13,486 nucleotides of DNA from Erysipelotrichia bacterium. GTDB lineage: Bacteria > Bacillota_I > Bacilli_A > Erysipelotrichales > Erysipelotrichaceae. The stretch spans positions 1-13,486 of the forward strand of contig SAAR01000062.1 in assembly GCA_009916335.1 (NCBI GenBank), read 5' to 3'. Below the pieces are notes generated by a model that ran no database searches, was not told where the DNA came from, and was given only the letters and a program-made list of their open reading frames with translations. Both the position numbers and the translations under genes were made by a program. Below, piece after piece: positions 1 through 9,000 of the stretch (the first letter of the stretch is position 1; each line of letters starts with the position of its first letter).

Positions 1-1424
1 TTATCAAGGTATACAAAACCTATATCTTTATCACTATTTTGAGCTTTAAAATACACTTCTCGCTTCTCCAATAGTCTCTCAACATGGCCATTTGCTATAT
101 AGATTTGGCTCATATTGTTGTCAGTGACACTTGGAAAATTTGCACATATGGTATTGGCTGTAAAAAGATAATTTTTAGAGACTTTTTTAGCAACATTTTG
201 AGCAAGCTCATACGCAACCGCATCGCCTACAATAACTGCTGTTTTACACTCGTTTTCGTCAATAATCCGTTGTAGAACTCCCGTTTGGTTTTGTTGATAA
301 TCAGGAAAATATTTAAACCATTTATCTAAAAAGAGTGTTACACTATTTTTATAGTGCTCTTGAATTGGCACAAGTAACTCTTTTTGATCTAAAAACCGTA
401 CATAAACCGCTCGCATGGCACTATCAACTTTGTAAAACTCTTTGACATAAAAATCGATACACTGATTTAATGACGAGAGCGGGTTGATAAGTGCTGTATT
501 AAACTCTAAAATCGTTTTTACATCTTCCCAAAAAGTTATATCCATGTGTATGGCTTGTTTATTATATGCTCTTTGGGTGATTTTCTTCAAGTGGTTTTGC
601 AAGATATCTTTATCTTGTAGATTACTCAGAAGAGCTTTAAGCCATTGTAAGTCTATCTCATAAAAGGGATGCGCGATATTGACTTTCCAGATATCTATAC
701 CCTCTGGAATTACATAATTTTTTAGGTAGCTATCTAAAGAGCTTTTGCATTCTCTAGAATCGACCCAATGCGTATATGCATTCATTAAAAGTTTGTTTGT
801 TTTATTATATAGAAGATTGTCAAAAACCGCCTTTGCTAGCTCATTAGCAAGTGTTACTGGTGACTTATCAAAATAGCCTTGCCCTATACACTCGTTCACT
901 TTGAGAAAAAACTGCTTTTTCGTACTCTCATTAAATGCACTAACATACATTTCAGGCTCATGTAAAAAGTGTAATAAATCTTTTTCAAGATCAAAAACAC
1001 CTCCCATCCCTGTTGCTAATTTTTTCCAGTAGTCTTCAGACTTGCCTATACTGACAAAAGCCGCTGATACAAGTTCTTCTTCACTCAAGGTAAGATTTAC
1101 ATGTAAAGACTGATACACTTTTTCTTTGATATAGTGATGAAGGTATTTTATTTCAATTGCACCATTTGTTTCGCAGTATTCTCGAATATATCGCAAATGC
1201 TCTTTTGGAATTTGAGTGTAAATAAGATATTTATTGCTATATTCTCCTTGCTTTTCTATCTCATACTTCACGCGAAGCTCATCAATTTCATTATGCACTT
1301 CATAAAGTATACAATCAAGGTTATTGAGCAAAAATTTTGCTTTTTTTGACTCATCGATAATAACAACAATCAGATGTTTTTCATAAATTGAGTCAAGCTC
1401 TTTTTTAAACCATTTATCGATCAT
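1..1424 (-). CDS. pglZ: PglZ, BREX alkaline-phosphatase-fold protein (N-terminal 474 codons, cut by window edge)
   Basis: This reading frame starts at ATG 1424-1422 and runs without a stop to the left edge of the window, so the 3' part of the gene is missing. About 474 codons are present; type 1 BREX PglZ proteins are usually around 800-900 residues. The first half is helical and poorly conserved. Near the end of the visible part are the segments that identify the family: AVIVGDAVAYE with Asp at residue 401, and FPSVTDNNMSQ with the P-S-x-T group at 431-434. These match the metal-binding and nucleophile-type motifs of the alkaline phosphatase fold in PglZ. PglZ is a core BREX component in the cytoplasm that works with PglX; its enzymatic role is still debated. 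The start overlaps the stop of the preceding gene by ATGA, and a good ribosome binding site (AAGGAAG) lies just upstream. Motif match plus position in a BREX operon make the call firm. Confidence 0.9.
   Translation of the reverse strand, partial: MIDKWFKKELDSIYEKHLIVVIIDESKKAKFLLNNLDCILYEVHNEIDELRVKYEIEKQGEYSNKYLIYTQIPKEHLRYIREYCETNGAIEIKYLHHYIKEKVYQSLHVNLTLSEEELVSAAFVSIGKSEDYWKKLATGMGGVFDLEKDLLHFLHEPEMYVSAFNESTKKQFFLKVNECIGQGYFDKSPVTLANELAKAVFDNLLYNKTNKLLMNAYTHWVDSRECKSSLDSYLKNYVIPEGIDIWKVNIAHPFYEIDLQWLKALLSNLQDKDILQNHLKKITQRAYNKQAIHMDITFWEDVKTILEFNTALINPLSSLNQCIDFYVKEFYKVDSAMRAVYVRFLDQKELLVPIQEHYKNSVTLFLDKWFKYFPDYQQNQTGVLQRIIDENECKTAVIVGDAVAYELAQNVAKKVSKNYLFTANTICANFPSVTDNNMSQIYIANGHVERLLEKREVYFKAQNSDKDIGFVYLD
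1096..1107. repeat. 12-bp palindrome TTTACATGTAAA, copy in pglZ
   Basis: A perfect inverted repeat found within the pglZ coding sequence, where it encodes part of LHVN. Identical copies occur at two places in pglX. Its meaning is unknown. Confidence 0.6.
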
Positions 1425-2956
1425 CGTTCTTCCTTTAATGCCATCTTGCCAAGAGCCGTAAGCTTGTATTTTTGTTTTGAACTTTGCGGCTTATCTGGAA
1501 TTGTAAGCGCAATCAGTCCATCACCAATGGCAGGATTTAAGTAGCCATCTCTAAAGTTTTTTCTATCTTTTAATCCCATTTTTTGCATGATCTCATCTCG
1601 TGACATCTCATCTTCTATACATTTGAGTAAGTTCAATACTTGGGGGGTAACTTGGGGGGTAACTTGGGGGGTGGAGACTTCTTTAGCATCTTTTTCTTTT
1701 TTCAACACTTCAGAATGTACGGGTAAGGTGACTTGAAAAAACGTATGCTCGGCATCAAAGGTAAATAAAGGCTTTGGTGAACCATTTTGAGCCATGGCAT
1801 CGATGATTTTCTTGATACCCGTTGATCTTCCCTCAGTCATCTTAAGGTCTTTAAAAAACTCTCCAATCCTTCTATTTCGGTATCTCCTAGAATTAACTCT
1901 TCCATTTTCAAAAGCTTCAAGTTGCACTGATCTATCTGGTCCTGGGTAGCTTAATATAAGCATCTCTTCTTGATATATTCTTATCTCTATAGGCTCTCTT
2001 TCCTCATACGATCGATGGTACACAGCATTGACTAAAGCCTCTTCGATGGCTGCAAATGGGTAGTTTTTTACCCTTGTAGCAATGGCTGTATCAGGATGCT
2101 TCATCACAGTTTCGATAATAAAATTTCTATCGATAAAATTAAGTGCTTCTTGCGTCATCTTGTGAATAGGGCCTTTAAACACCTTCTCGCTAAACTTATC
2201 GCCTCCAGCCCCTTCTTTACCAAACCATACGATGTCTATTTGCGTATAAGGAAAAAACTTCCACGGTTCTGGGTTAAACATCATCAGTCCAACATTGAGT
2301 GGGAAAAGTGCTTCTTTGGGACCATCAACAATATGCATCGCGCGACCAAGCTCTTCGATGGATAACGCATCGACCTCATTAGCAAGCGAGCTTTTGATCT
2401 CACTCAAAAATGCTTTAATCAACGTCTTATCAAGATCTTTCAGTGTTGCCTTTTGGTTATACCTATCATCAAAGGGAACGGTTGCTGTTAGGCTTAGAAG
2501 CTCACTTTCGTCCAAGCCTCTTGCCACAATAGAACTGGAGTTTTTTCTAATGTAGTATTTATACTCACTTCCTTTGCCCAATGTTGACTTCGCTTTATAA
2601 GGGCGTGTCATGCCTCCTGGTACCCAGATAACAAGAATCATCTTTGAATCAAATTCGACTGGAAATAAAATAGGATGATAACTAGGAATGATGGTATTAT
2701 GCCCAAGGGCTAAAAGCTCTTTTTGTATAGCATCAATTGAAGAAGGATTGACACCATACGGAGGCAATATAGGCTGACCATTGCTCTCTTCAATGCCAAC
2801 GATGATATATCCACCACCAAGATTGTGAAAGTCATTTGCAAAGGCGCAAATCGAATGCAGTATCTCTTCTGGATTCCAACCTCGTTTAAATTCTAGTCGC
2901 TCCCATTCTACGGTAGTGCCTTTTAGTAAGTCGTTTATGTTTATTGGTAGATTCAT
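1421..2956 (-). CDS. AlbA_2 (Schlafen-like) / GHKL ATP-binding protein with winged-helix tail
   Basis: This 511-residue protein has three visible parts. Residues about 15-150 are an AlbA_2 (Schlafen AlbA-like, formerly AAA_4) domain with EFKRG at 22-26 and the AFAND...GGGYIIVGIEE segment at 38-57. Residues about 295-420 carry a GHKL-type ATP-binding region of the RecG_C/HATPase_c_4 kind, with the N-box EEALVNAVYHRSY around Asn310. After a linker with three TPQV repeats (429-440) the last 70 residues look like a winged-helix DNA-binding domain. Proteins of this layout are often annotated as putative transcriptional regulators and occur inside restriction and BREX operons, where their role is not settled. 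It starts with ATGA overlapping the stop of the membrane protein gene and ends overlapping the pglZ start, so it is translationally coupled on both sides. Its GC content (about 35-43% in sampled lines) is closer to the BREX core than to the two genes upstream. Confidence 0.85.
   Translation of the reverse strand: MNLPININDLLKGTTVEWERLEFKRGWNPEEILHSICAFANDFHNLGGGYIIVGIEESNGQPILPPYGVNPSSIDAIQKELLALGHNTIIPSYHPILFPVEFDSKMILVIWVPGGMTRPYKAKSTLGKGSEYKYYIRKNSSSIVARGLDESELLSLTATVPFDDRYNQKATLKDLDKTLIKAFLSEIKSSLANEVDALSIEELGRAMHIVDGPKEALFPLNVGLMMFNPEPWKFFPYTQIDIVWFGKEGAGGDKFSEKVFKGPIHKMTQEALNFIDRNFIIETVMKHPDTAIATRVKNYPFAAIEEALVNAVYHRSYEEREPIEIRIYQEEMLILSYPGPDRSVQLEAFENGRVNSRRYRNRRIGEFFKDLKMTEGRSTGIKKIIDAMAQNGSPKPLFTFDAEHTFFQVTLPVHSEVLKKEKDAKEVSTPQVTPQVTPQVLNLLKCIEDEMSRDEIMQKMGLKDRKNFRDGYLNPAIGDGLIALTIPDKPQSSKQKYKLTALGKMALKEER
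1637..1672 (-). repeat. Three tandem 12-bp units encoding TPQV
   Basis: Three consecutive 12-bp units (plus strand AACTTGGGGGGT; the first unit has T instead of A at its first base) encode TPQVTPQVTPQV, residues 429-440 of the AlbA_2/GHKL protein. Each unit contains a run of six G (C in the coding strand). Unit gain or loss would keep the reading frame and only change linker length. TPQV-type repeats are familiar in linkers of this protein family. Confidence 0.9.
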
Positions 2957-4335
2957 GTAATCTTAACCCTCTTAATAACCTCTTCGATGATCTTGTTCAA
3001 ATCATCTTTATTTTTCTCAAAAAAATTTTTATCATCGTTTTGTGTTCTTTTATAGACTAGCTCTACAGGATTTTCAAGCAATCGTTTTAACGAAACAAAA
3101 ATTGTATGCTCTTTAATCTCTTTATCATCAAGGACAGATTTTTCTTTTAGATAGGTAAAATAAGTCATAAGTGATTGCGCTAAAATCGTTTTATAGTCAT
3201 ATTCTTCAAAGAGTTCTTTAGACTTTTTATAGGAAGCCCAAAAGAAGGATACAATGATAACAAATGGTACCATTGTCATGCTTTTAAAGAAAAATAGCAA
3301 AATTGGATCTATACTATTATTGATTATTACTGCTTCAACATTAAAAAATTTAGCAACAATATTGGACAAAAGCTGAGGAGCAAAAAACATCATATATCCA
3401 AAAATCATCATTAAAAGTCCAAAAGACAAAAATCCCACAAAATATCCCCAAAATTCACCTCTAGCCCTCTTTACTTTTTTCTGAAAGGAAGATGATAATG
3501 AGGAACTTGTCGCCCAATCCAATGTCTTTTTAGCCTCTTCTTGAATACTCTTCAAATCATCAATCAAAGATTTCTTCTCTTGTTGATACTCTTTACGATC
3601 ATTATCAAATAATTCACTTTTTTCATTAACAATCTCTTGAAGTTGCTTAAGATACTCATTCATATTATTTTGATTTTTTGCAATTTCTTCATCTTTAGCT
3701 GTTTGATACAATTCAAGTTCTTGCTCAAGGCTATTATGCTTAGCGTATAATTCATCAATTGCAGTTTTTTTTATTTCAAAGTCAGAAACAGATGCCAATA
3801 GTATATCTATTTCAATTTCATTGAGCGAATCAATTTTTTTTATTAGATTTTGCATTATCTCTATTTTATTATCAACAGCATCTTCATCGTATTGTGTTTT
3901 TAATTGTGTAAGAATCTCCTCAATCTCTTGTATTTGTCTTTCTCTTTGGGCAAATGAAGGCATCCTGCTATTTGATAAAAATTCAAAACCATATCTATCT
4001 AAAGATGTAACTAAAGTTTTAAAATGTGTAAAATAATTTTGAGCATATGTTGCATTATTTGAATCTGAAATAAAATTTACTGTATGACTAACAAGAGAAG
4101 CTAAATTTGAATTTATCTCCTGTAAAGAAAAAAATGAAAGTGTATCTATTTTCCCATTATCTCGAACAGCTTCCAATAATGAAAGTTTTGTCAATATAAT
4201 TAATAATTCATCTGAATTTGCATCAAAACTATAGCTTGGATTATACTGCTGATTTAAAAAAATATCTTTTATTTTTTCAATTTTTAAAGCATTTAAATTT
4301 TGAAAAATTGCTGTGATTAATTCTTGCTTTGTCAT
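2953..4335 (-). CDS. Coiled-coil protein with two C-terminal-half transmembrane helices, unknown function
   Basis: This 460-residue protein is not confidently assigned to a family. The N-terminal 125 residues are helical and soluble. Residues about 135-290 are rich in E, K, Q and L in a pattern typical of a long coiled coil. Two hydrophobic segments follow, about 298-319 (after GEFWG) and about 345-367 (ending VSFFWASYKKS), separated by a short loop. A charged helical tail of about 90 residues follows. There is no signal peptide, so the long N-terminal arm and tail are probably both cytoplasmic, with a hairpin in the inner membrane. The layout recalls uncharacterised membrane coiled-coil families such as DUF6161, but this is only a resemblance. 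It overlaps the upstream ATPase gene and the downstream AlbA_2 gene by ATGA. It shares the low GC of the ATPase (about 15-30% in sampled lines), which suggests the two travelled together. A membrane effector triggered by the ATPase is a hypothesis. Confidence 0.8.
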   Translation of the reverse strand: MTKQELITAIFQNLNALKIEKIKDIFLNQQYNPSYSFDANSDELLIILTKLSLLEAVRDNGKIDTLSFFSLQEINSNLASLVSHTVNFISDSNNATYAQNYFTHFKTLVTSLDRYGFEFLSNSRMPSFAQRERQIQEIEEILTQLKTQYDEDAVDNKIEIMQNLIKKIDSLNEIEIDILLASVSDFEIKKTAIDELYAKHNSLEQELELYQTAKDEEIAKNQNNMNEYLKQLQEIVNEKSELFDNDRKEYQQEKKSLIDDLKSIQEEAKKTLDWATSSSLSSSFQKKVKRARGEFWGYFVGFLSFGLLMMIFGYMMFFAPQLLSNIVAKFFNVEAVIINNSIDPILLFFFKSMTMVPFVIIVSFFWASYKKSKELFEEYDYKTILAQSLMTYFTYLKEKSVLDDKEIKEHTIFVSLKRLLENPVELVYKRTQNDDKNFFEKNKDDLNKIIEEVIKRVKIT

Positions 4336-6083
4336 TCAAAAACCTTTTTAATCATTGATTTAATTGTTAAATTTTCAAGCTTATTGATAAGTGGAGAGTT
4401 ATTTTCAATATAACTTTTAAGGTGAGCAACTTCGTTATAAATAACGCCCAAAAGATAATATATCTCTGGTATAGTGATCCCTTTATCGTCCGCAAAATCT
4501 AGTTTTTCTGGCGTACCATGTTTGGAAATAAATTCTATTTTTAAATCTGCTATGTTCAATTGGACAAAAATATTCTCTTCTATTTTTTTCCTCAAGGCGA
4601 CACATACAGAAAAAGGGCAATATGATTCATCTTGAATATATTTTGTAACTTCATCCATTATGAAATTATTAAAAACACTTACATCACCCCATGTTTCTTT
4701 CAATGATAATGCTCTAAATTTTTCTCTAATATTAATTGTTTGATCATGATAATGAAGAAAATATTTGGATATTTCTTCTTTAATTGTTATATCTTCTCTT
4801 TTTTCAATCAGTTTTCTCATATTTGCATCAGTAATAATCACACTTGTATTTAAAAAATAGACTTTTCTATTTTTTTCTGAAAATGCATAGCTCTGAAAAT
4901 AATATGGATTAAGATGTGTCAAGATAAGTGGATAAAACTTTTTGCCTTCTTCTTTCAGTTTATCAATAAACTGAGTTATATAATACTGAACTGCTATTAA
5001 GTTGGCATCGTCTAAATAATCGAATACTTCGTCTATAATCAATATGCAATTATTTTTAGAAAATTTATTTTTTGCTTGTTGTAGCAACGCTATAAAAGTT
5101 AAAACATCTCTTTGCCCATTTGAAATGTACTGAATCTTCGGTATTGACAAAATCAAACTACCATCTTTTTCTTGAGGCTTTACATCTTTCCAAGTAGCGT
5201 TAAAAAAACTAAAAATCTTTATATATCCTTCTTTCTCTAGTTCATATTTTTTGTATATACAAGTAGCTTTGAATTTAGGATTATCCTTTAAATATAAATT
5301 GCAAATCTGCAAAGCAATCAGATAACTATCAATTACATCAAAATTGAATGATTCATAACTTCCAACCAATTCAGCAATGTCAGAAAAATATTGTATGGAT
5401 CGCAATTCATCTAGTTTATTAGTTTCTATCCATGACTTAATTTCTTCACCAGTGCCCATCTGTAAATTTACTGCATTTTTAAATGATGTAATTTTTCTTT
5501 GAACAGTCTGATTTCCAGCTCTATCTAAAACAACATATTTTTCAGATAATTGACTCATAAATTTTTTGTCATTAAAAATAAAACCTACGTTAGGCAAGAT
5601 TTTACCATTAGAACCAAATTCATCTCGTTCACTAGTAACACTGTATTCTATATTGGCTCGTACGGGAATAGATTTAACTAGAGTTATCGGGGCAATTTCC
5701 ATTGAGGCAACTGCTCTTGAAGCGCCCCCTGGAAATTTCATAGTTTTTGCTTTTGGCTCAACCTTACTATTAATAACAAAAATATCAAAAGTACCGCTTA
5801 TTTGATTTGAATCTTTATCTGCTGTAAGTGTGTCCAAAGAACCATCTTCTTTTTTATACTCAATAGATAAAAATGGCTGATTTGATTCATTGTCTTGGTG
5901 GTAGTGATCTTTATCGAGTAACATTCTATTGGCATTCAAACAATTAAATGCTGCCGTTAATGAACTTTTCCCAAAACCATTTGGAGCAACTAAAATACTT
6001 GGTTTATTAGGAATAATGTCAAGTGAAAAACATCGTCGTTCGCCAAAACCTTTTACATTTTCGATACAAATAGTTTTAATCAT
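4332..6083 (-). CDS. ABC/SMC-like AAA ATPase (AAA_15/AAA_21 type), putative defence sensor
   Basis: This 583-residue protein has the full set of ABC-type ATPase motifs. Walker A is APNGFGKSS at 33-41 following an N-terminal ENVKGFG strand, the signature-like motif is SNGQRD at 321-326, Walker B is CILIIDE with Asp351-Glu352, the D-loop-like FDYLDD follows, and a switch histidine is in LTHLN at 390. The roughly 280 residues between Walker A and the signature lack a long coiled coil, so this is a compact sensor-type ATPase rather than an SMC or Rad50. The last 140 residues are helical, with RKKIEEN at 498-504 and YNEVAH ending at His554, vaguely like HEPN-type tails; there is no TOPRIM domain. 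Walker A has Ala at the first position where Gly is usual. The gene starts 3 bases after the pglX stop, and its ribosome binding site GGTAGGA includes that stop. Function is unassigned; similar ATPases act in PARIS, Septu and OLD-type systems. Confidence 0.85.
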   Translation of the reverse strand: MIKTICIENVKGFGERRCFSLDIIPNKPSILVAPNGFGKSSLTAAFNCLNANRMLLDKDHYHQDNESNQPFLSIEYKKEDGSLDTLTADKDSNQISGTFDIFVINSKVEPKAKTMKFPGGASRAVASMEIAPITLVKSIPVRANIEYSVTSERDEFGSNGKILPNVGFIFNDKKFMSQLSEKYVVLDRAGNQTVQRKITSFKNAVNLQMGTGEEIKSWIETNKLDELRSIQYFSDIAELVGSYESFNFDVIDSYLIALQICNLYLKDNPKFKATCIYKKYELEKEGYIKIFSFFNATWKDVKPQEKDGSLILSIPKIQYISNGQRDVLTFIALLQQAKNKFSKNNCILIIDEVFDYLDDANLIAVQYYITQFIDKLKEEGKKFYPLILTHLNPYYFQSYAFSEKNRKVYFLNTSVIITDANMRKLIEKREDITIKEEISKYFLHYHDQTINIREKFRALSLKETWGDVSVFNNFIMDEVTKYIQDESYCPFSVCVALRKKIEENIFVQLNIADLKIEFISKHGTPEKLDFADDKGITIPEIYYLLGVIYNEVAHLKSYIENNSPLINKLENLTIKSMIKKVFE

Positions 6084-6086
6084 TTC

Positions 6087-9000
6087 CTACCACTCCGCTG
6101 CCAGATACTTTTTCAACTGTCCAGCATTCAATACTTCATAGCTGATCATTTTTCTTTTTTGTAGTGGTGCTATGTTTTTACCTACGCCACTGTCTAGTTC
6201 TGGGTTGTAGCCCTCGGCTAGGAGGTCGTCAATTTTTGCTTTGTAGGTTTCTATCTCTCTGAGTTGTTTAAAAATGAGGTCTTTTTCATTTTGGGCTGAG
6301 GCGCTGTTGTCGTTGCTTAGGTCAAGTTGACGGTTTTGAAGGGCTCGTTCTCGATTTTCTATATAGACTGATTTTATCCTTAGTAGATTGTCTCTGCTCC
6401 ATTTATAGATGCTTATCAAGCATTCAAATCCTCGGTACTCACCACTGCTGAGATGCCAGATAAATGGAGTTTTTGGTAAATACATAAAAAGATTGAGGTG
6501 GTCACTCAGTTCTTTAAAAAAGTTATTGAGTAAATAACTCCCTAGCTCTTTTCCTAAAAGGACATCAAAACTGCTTGTTTGTGCATCGCTAAAGCCTTTT
6601 TGATAGAACTTTTCATGCACTCTTTGAAGCAGTATCTGCTCACCTGCATTTGGCACCAAAGGAACGATGCCATCTTCATCTTCAGCTAATATCTCGCGAA
6701 TCATATCGACTAAAAATTCTAGGGCTATGGTGTTCATGCGTTGTTTTGGGAGATTTTTGGACTCTTGGAACCAGTGCCAGACATTGATTGGATTGACCTC
6801 ATGTTTGATGCAAAACTCTTCTAGGTCATTGTTGGCTTGATAGAGGCTCTCAAACGCTTTGATGATCTCTGCTTTTTTATCAGCATCAAATGCTTTTACA
6901 TGTAAAGCGTTGATGTATGTTTGAGACAACGAGAGATCAAAGTTTTCTACAACATAGGACAGGTATGCTTCTTTGGCTTCAAGCTCTACATGTAAATCTC
7001 CCACGCTTTTCCCTTCTTTTTCTAGCACCATAGCTTTATCGCTCTCACTGAGTTCATAAACTTTAAAAATTTCTTCGTTGATGATGGCTTCATTGAGTAG
7101 CACTTCAGCTAAAAGATAATTTTCGTAGTTTAAGTACTCTAACAGGCGTTCTTTGAGGTTTGCATGAGCGCTTATGTAAAGTGGGTTTTGAGTGAAATTT
7201 GTCTCGGTAATGCTAAAAGAACAGAGATGCTTTTTGATTTCAATATTTATTTTGGCTAGGTTTGAGATGAGTTCTTCTTGTGGTTTTAGAGGTATTACGA
7301 AAGGGATTCGTTTCACATCCCCTATTTGTGTCTCCACTGTTGAATTTAGACATTCTAATATATAAAAAGATATTTTTGAATTTAAGACAGCAAGCGTATA
7401 ATCAAGATTGACTTTTTGCTTATTTAAATTATTAAAAATGCATGACCCTTTTTTATCAAAAATTTGATTTTGAGGCAGCTTGCGAAAGGATACGCCTTTT
7501 GAAGATGTTGCAGAATATGTAATACCTTCTGAAAAATAAAAAGCTTTGTTATCAGTAGTAGCTAACAATTTACCATTATTTGTAAAATTTACCAATAGCC
7601 AATTGTTTCCAAACCATTTATTATAGTCACCACCCTTTTGGTACGGAACCCAATTTCTTTTATCTAAAACATAGTCTTTGGATATATTATTTGATTGCAA
7701 TTCCCAATGGAATCGTAAAAATCTCAAATTATCACCTGTCATCAAACCTGTTGCAAGCTTCAAATAGTATTCAAAATTCTTAACTTTAAACTTCTCCCTA
7801 AACTCATCGCTAATCCAGTAGATAAATGGATAAGATTTGATGATTTTGAGTTTTTCTTGTGGCAATGTGTAATTGTGTTTATTTTCTTTACTCTCGCAGT
7901 AGTCACTATAGGCTTCTACAAAAACATCATATCTTTTCCCTTCATATATTTCATTGAGTTTAATGAATGATGAATCTTTTGTTTGCATATTTTTTTCAAG
8001 AACATACATCGCACTATCTACTCTTGCTGATGGATGAAACATACCCAAATAACCCCATTCAACAAAAAAGTCTATATGCGTTTTATCAAGCATGAAGGCT
8101 CGTACGTCTTCAAAAGTTTTGATGTACATGAAAGTTGGTGGATGCACTAAAGCCATTTTTCCATTCTTATTTGTCAATTCATGGCACCTCTTAATAAAAG
8201 TGGCATAAAGATTTGTATTGAACTTATAAGGCACTTTGTACTCTTTGTCGATAAACTCTTTGAGGTCTGCTCCAAAGTCACTGCTATCGGTGTATGGAGG
8301 ATTAGCAGTAGCAATATCATACTGCATTGTGATGATCTCTAAGAATTTCATAGCATCAGCTGTCTTAGTCGAGAGAAAACTATGATTTTCATCTTGAGCA
8401 TATTGTGCTACGGCAATTTTTAGATGATTGAAAAAACTTTTTTCAAAGGCTTTGTGCTCTTCTACGATGTGACTACTAAAGAGGTCTTTTGATTTGGTAT
8501 CGATAGCGTCTATTTTCATGCGTAGTTTTTCACCAATTTTGACCAAAGATCCAAACTTATAAGCTTGTTGCAAGTCTGCCCATATCTCTTCGACGAGCTT
8601 TTGTTGTGCTATCTCAAGCTTTGAGCCCTCAAAGATATGCTTTACTTCGCTGTAAGGTGGTAAAAAGAAGTCACTTGAAACGACTGAAAAAGAGAGATTT
8701 TGGATGGTTCTGCGTCTTTTTTTGGCTTTGATGTAGAGTCCAAGTTGTGCTATCTGGATGGCTCTATCATCAAGGTCAATGCCATGAAGATTGTTTTCGA
8801 TGATAAGCTTTGGTATCTCTTTTTTCTCGACATCAAGCCCATAATTGTCCATTTGATCTACGTAAAGTTCATAAAAAAGATCAAATGCATACAATAAGAA
8901 GTTACCACTTCCGCATGCTGGGTCGATAAGTTTTATCTCAGTGATAGGCTTAAGCTCTCTTGTGCGCTCTTTTGGGGCATTGGCTATTTTATATCTATCT

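Noticed and set aside
1643..1671. G6 runs as a phase-variation switch
   Set aside because: Contingency tracts in Campylobacterota are usually eight or more bases. Six-base runs are likely to be fairly stable, so only the possibility is noted.
2096..2555. Plus-strand open frames opposite the AlbA_2/GHKL gene
   Set aside because: They lie wholly antisense to a well supported gene with clear domains, and their translations have no recognisable motif. The same applies to the other short plus-strand frames, such as 84-275, 5566-5805 and 11067-11303.
4332..6083. Calling the ATPase AriA of PARIS
   Set aside because: The position fits, but the partner gene is a membrane coiled-coil protein with no TOPRIM or DUF4435 features, and the ATPase is longer than typical AriA. 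The motifs are common to many ABC-type sensors.
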